From Chloroflexota bacterium (GTDB lineage: Bacteria > Chloroflexota > UBA6077 > CF-72): DNA of 8,777 bases. This document shows positions 6,721 through 8,777 of the stretch, piece after piece. Under the pieces are notes generated by a model. The model did no database searches and had not been told where the DNA came from. It saw only the letters and a list, made by a program, of their open reading frames with translations. The translations under genes and the position numbers were made by a program. How positions within the stretch are numbered: the first letter of the stretch is position 1; each line of letters opens with the position of its first letter. The stretch covers positions 1 to 8,777 of the forward strand of contig JAFAWJ010000281.1 of NCBI GenBank assembly GCA_019242065.1, in the 5' to 3' direction.

Positions 6721-7122
6721 TCAGTGCGCGGTGGGACCCGTCACCACACGACGCTCGGCGAAACGCCACTCGCCGTCCTCGAGTACCAGACGGTCCCGAT
6801 ACTGGCCGATGGTATGGACCTGCCACGCTCCATCCCCGAAGCGTTCGTAGGCCACGAAATCCGTGATGGCGCTGGCGGTCGAGCCGTCGAGATCGACGGT
6901 GGTATTGCCGCACAAATGCTTGGTGCGTCTGTCTGCGGGCTGTGACCGGTAGAGGTCGGCGATGAAGTCTTTCACCGCGGCGCGGCCGCGATACTCGCTG
7001 CGGGCGCTGACGAAACAGCCGTCCACCGCGAACAGGGAGGCGTATCCCTCCACGTCACGGCTGTCATGTCGATGGGCGTACATGGCCAGCGTGCGACGGA
7101 CCAGTTCTTCGACACTGCTCAT
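6721..7122 (-). CDS. SnoaL-like / NTF2-fold protein (first gene of the operon)
   Basis: A 133-residue protein of the NTF2-like superfamily. The pattern is typical of SnoaL-like domains: N-terminal helix VEELVRRTLAMYAHRHDSRD, then YASLFAVDGCFVS, YRGRAAVKDFIADLY, KHLCGNTTVDLDGSTASAIT, and the closing strands TIGQYRDRLVLEDGEWRFA. Members bind small hydrophobic substrates in a cone-shaped pocket and act as cyclases, isomerases, dehydratases or simple binding proteins; the role here is not determined. The ATG at 7122 has no Shine-Dalgarno. A TACCAT hexamer ends 8 nt before it on the minus strand, so the mRNA could be nearly leaderless (weak inference). Its stop lies 1 nt from the LLM 2 start, so the two are almost certainly co-transcribed. 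It diverges from the MBL-fold gene across a 163-nt gap. Confidence 0.88.
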   Translation of the reverse strand: MSSVEELVRRTLAMYAHRHDSRDVEGYASLFAVDGCFVSARSEYRGRAAVKDFIADLYRSQPADRRTKHLCGNTTVDLDGSTASAITDFVAYERFGDGAWQVHTIGQYRDRLVLEDGEWRFAERRVVTGPTAH

Positions 7123-7183
7123 CGCGGACGATGGTACGCTGCCGGTCGCAAAGTGAGTCAGGCGCTAGACCTTGCTTCCGCGC

Positions 7184-7207
7184 CGCTCGCCTCGAATCCT
7201 GCGAGCG
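7184..7207. repeat. GC-rich inverted repeat in the divergent control region
   Basis: CGCTCGC (7184-7190) and GCGAGCG (7201-7207) are perfect 7-bp complementary arms around a 10-nt spacer. They sit roughly mid-way in the 163-nt gap between the divergent SnoaL-like and MBL-fold genes. They could be an operator or an mRNA hairpin in the MBL leader. In GC-rich DNA such a repeat can arise by chance. Confidence 0.25.
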
Positions 7208-7266
7208 CGGCTGCGTCCACGCTGCTGGCGCACAGCAACCTTCACAACATCCAGCCACTGTCATTC

Positions 7267-7272
7267 GGAGGA
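7267..7272 (+). promoter_or_regulatory. Shine-Dalgarno site of the MBL-fold hydrolase
   Basis: GGAGGA, a strong match to the anti-Shine-Dalgarno, lies 13 nt before the ATG at 7286. This spacing is longer than usual, but there is no better in-frame start between, so it supports 7286 over the upstream ATG at 7172. Confidence 0.55.
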
Positions 7273-7285
7273 TTTGGCTACACCG

Positions 7286-8236
7286 ATGCCTGGATCGCTC
7301 AGTAAGGTCCGTGACCGGGTCTACTGCGTCGCCGCGCCGTTCGGCGGCCCCGGTGGACTGGTGCACTGCTACTTCGTCGATGCTCCGCGCAAGACCATCA
7401 TCGACACCGGAACGGCACCGGTGCCGCAAGAAAGCCTCCTGCCGGCGCTGCGCGAGCTGGGCTGGGACATCGGCGAGCTGCGGTACATCATCAACACCCA
7501 CATGCACGGCGACCACGCGGGTGGTAACGCGGAGATGAAAGAGCTCAGCGGCGCGCAAATCCACATGCATCGCGCGGACACGGATCGAATTGATCCGCAT
7601 GCCTATCTGGCCGCCATGCGGCCGGATCAGCTGCTGCTCGGCGAGCCCGACAATCCGCGCGAGGCCGAAGTCCGCGTGCTCGAGCAGTTGGGGAACGCGT
7701 GGGGCGTCGATCGGGTGCTCGACGATGGGGACGAGATCGATCTCGGGGACGACGTGCGTTTGCAGGTCATCCATACGCCGGGGCACACCGCCGGGTCCGC
7801 GTGCTTTTACTGGGAGCCGGCGCAGGTCGTATTCTCCGGCGACGCCGTGGGCGGGCAGGGGGCGCGGGTCAACGGGTACCCGCTCTACAGCTACGCCGCT
7901 GACTACCGGCGCTCGCTGGAGCACTTACTGGAGTTGCCGATTGCGTACCTGCTGCAGTCGCATCGCTACCGCTGGTCAGGGCCCGACAATCCCGCGGTGC
8001 GTCAGGCGAGTGAGGTGCGGCGCACGCTCGAGGACTCACTCGAAACGTGGCGCATTCTCGACGCTGGCGTCCGCACGTGCCTCGCGGACCAGCGCGACCT
8101 GGCCTTCAAGGATCTTTTCCCGAAGGTCCTGCAGGTGGTTGCGCCGCAGCTCGGCAACGACGCGAGCGCGCCTGGGATTCCCTCCGGCGCACTGTCGACC
8201 ATTGCGGCTCACTGGCGGGAGCAGCTCGCCTCGTGA
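7286..8236 (+). CDS. MBL-fold (metallo-beta-lactamase superfamily) metallo-hydrolase
   Basis: A 316-residue predicted zinc (or other di-metal) hydrolase. The metal-binding set is complete: H72-x-H74-x-D76-H77 in NTHMHGDHAGG, H167 in HTPGHTAGS, D186 in FSGDAVGG and H226 in QSHRYRW. The alpha-beta/beta-alpha domain occupies about residues 5-230. A helical C-terminal tail of about 85 residues, with no recognised domain, follows and may cover the active site or mediate dimerisation. The family includes lactonases, thioester hydrolases and sulfatases; the substrate cannot be assigned. The frame is open from 7172, but that extension is Arg-rich, non-family sequence; the ATG at 7286 begins family-like sequence (VRDRVYCVAAPFGG). 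It is divergent from the SnoaL/LLM operon and convergent with the cupin gene, 14 nt away. Its location suggests hydrolysis of a product made by the LLM enzymes (inference). Confidence 0.93.
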   Translation: MPGSLSKVRDRVYCVAAPFGGPGGLVHCYFVDAPRKTIIDTGTAPVPQESLLPALRELGWDIGELRYIINTHMHGDHAGGNAEMKELSGAQIHMHRADTDRIDPHAYLAAMRPDQLLLGEPDNPREAEVRVLEQLGNAWGVDRVLDDGDEIDLGDDVRLQVIHTPGHTAGSACFYWEPAQVVFSGDAVGGQGARVNGYPLYSYAADYRRSLEHLLELPIAYLLQSHRYRWSGPDNPAVRQASEVRRTLEDSLETWRILDAGVRTCLADQRDLAFKDLFPKVLQVVAPQLGNDASAPGIPSGALSTIAAHWREQLAS

Positions 8237-8250
8237 GCTAACAGCCTGCG

Positions 8251-8601
8251 TTACTCGAGCGCAATAAACACACAGTGATACGGGTGGCCGACGGCGTTCT
8301 TCGAGCGGTGCCCCTTGCCTTTCACGTCTTCCACCAGCAAGATCTCACCTGCCTTGATCGTGCGAGCCTGACCGTCGCTGGCCGTGATCTGCGCGTCGCC
8401 GTCCAGGTGCACCACATACTGGCGCCGCGGGGCGACATGCCAGTCGAGATCGTAGGTGACCGGCATCTCACGGAAGATGACGCCATTCGCCGGAATCCGA
8501 CTGGATGCCGGTCCGCCGATGGTCTGCTCGCTCCACTCGACGTCAATGTCACGCCAGTGCGATTCGCCGCGCTCGTCTTCGTAGAGGTTGTGGATTCGCA
8601 T
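8251..8601 (-). CDS. Small single-domain cupin protein with altered metal motif
   Basis: A 116-residue beta-barrel cupin. Cupin motif 1 is recognisable but altered: H55 is kept in WHVAPRRQYVVHLDG, the usual second His position is Ala57, the usual Glu is Gln61, and the closing Gly68 is in register. Motif 2 keeps the Gly85 strand turn and the H98-x-x-x-N102 pair (GKGHRSKN). Only two of four typical metal ligands remain, so it may bind a metal weakly, through other residues, or act as a non-catalytic binding protein. The function is not assignable. The ATG at 8601 is chosen; a GTG at 8607 would add two residues. Neither has a good Shine-Dalgarno. It is convergent with the MBL-fold gene (14-nt gap) and divergent from the right-edge membrane protein frame. 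Confidence 0.88.
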   Translation of the reverse strand: MRIHNLYEDERGESHWRDIDVEWSEQTIGGPASSRIPANGVIFREMPVTYDLDWHVAPRRQYVVHLDGDAQITASDGQARTIKAGEILLVEDVKGKGHRSKNAVGHPYHCVFIALE

Positions 8602-8777
8602 TCGCACTCAGACTACATCAGCGCCTGCTGACCTGGTTGCACTGGTAGGCCAGTGGGGTGTCGAGCAACTGCTGATCGCGGCCGTCACCTGGCTGGTGAT
8701 CTGGCGGTACCGGGGCCTGGTGCCTGTCATGCTTACGGTCGCCTGCCTCGACCAGCTGCTCCGCATTCTCGTCGGGC
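8588..8777 (+). CDS. Probable integral membrane protein, N-terminal part (3' end outside window)
   Basis: A frame open from the stop at 8582-8584 to the right edge encodes markedly hydrophobic sequence. A segment LLIAAVTWLVIW is followed by the basic turn RYRG and a second segment LVPVMLTVACL, then DQLLRILVG. This reads as two transmembrane helices joined by a short positively charged loop. It resembles small uncharacterised bacterial membrane proteins with a W-R-Y-R-x-L-V-P pattern (recalled, not checked). The start is uncertain: the only conventional in-frame start before the hydrophobic part is TTG at 8588, which would overlap the divergent cupin start; a CTG at 8633 is the alternative. 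No Shine-Dalgarno with proper spacing is visible. The function is unknown. Confidence 0.5.
   Translation, partial: MWIRIRTQTTSAPADLVALVGQWGVEQLLIAAVTWLVIWRYRGLVPVMLTVACLDQLLRILVG

Noticed and set aside
7172..7285. N-terminal extension of the MBL-fold protein from an ATG at 7172
   Set aside because: The Arg-rich extension has no family similarity and no Shine-Dalgarno; the ATG at 7286 follows GGAGGA.
8275..8631. 118-codon plus-strand open frame opposite the cupin gene
   Set aside because: Exact antisense of the cupin coding region; the minus-strand frame has recognisable cupin motifs and the plus frame has none.

Overview
The window is GC-rich, densely packed bacterial DNA. Nothing here names a species. 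The gene mix is two luciferase-like (probably F420-dependent) oxidoreductases, two SnoaL-like proteins, a Tat-type lipoprotein for an ABC importer and unusual intracellular subtilases. That mix fits a soil or environmental Chloroflexota genome best, with high-GC Actinomycetota as the alternative. This is inference from gene content, not from a marker gene.

Region A (2-2457, + strand) holds two tandem subtilisin-family (S8) serine peptidase paralogues. The first is cut by the left edge. The second is complete, keeps a full Asp/His/Asn/Ser catalytic set (D189, H257, N393, S497), has no visible signal peptide and carries an unassigned N-terminal region of about 180 residues. The two genes overlap by ATGA, so they are probably translated together. 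Region A ends in a tight 16-nt convergent junction with region B.

Region B (2474-7122, - strand) reads 5' to 3' as SnoaL-like protein, LLM oxidoreductase 2, LLM oxidoreductase 1, family-5 solute-binding lipoprotein, SnoaL-like protein. Gaps are 1, 81, 117 and 28 nt. It looks like one catabolic or modification operon with a probable internal promoter/operator (an AT-rich block framed by a 7-bp inverted repeat at 5761-5803) ahead of LLM 1. A metallo-beta-lactamase-fold hydrolase (7286-8236, + strand) diverges from it across a 163-nt control region. A plausible joint role, by inference only, is capture of an organic compound at the cell surface, flavin/F420-type oxidation by the two LLM enzymes, and hydrolysis or isomerisation by the MBL and SnoaL-like proteins. 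The substrate cannot be read from sequence.

Region C (8251-8777) holds a small single-domain cupin (- strand), convergent with the MBL gene, and the beginning of a hydrophobic membrane protein (+ strand) that runs off the right edge. No rRNA, tRNA, CRISPR array, insertion sequence or convincing intrinsic terminator was seen. No gene-free stretch exceeds about 165 nt.
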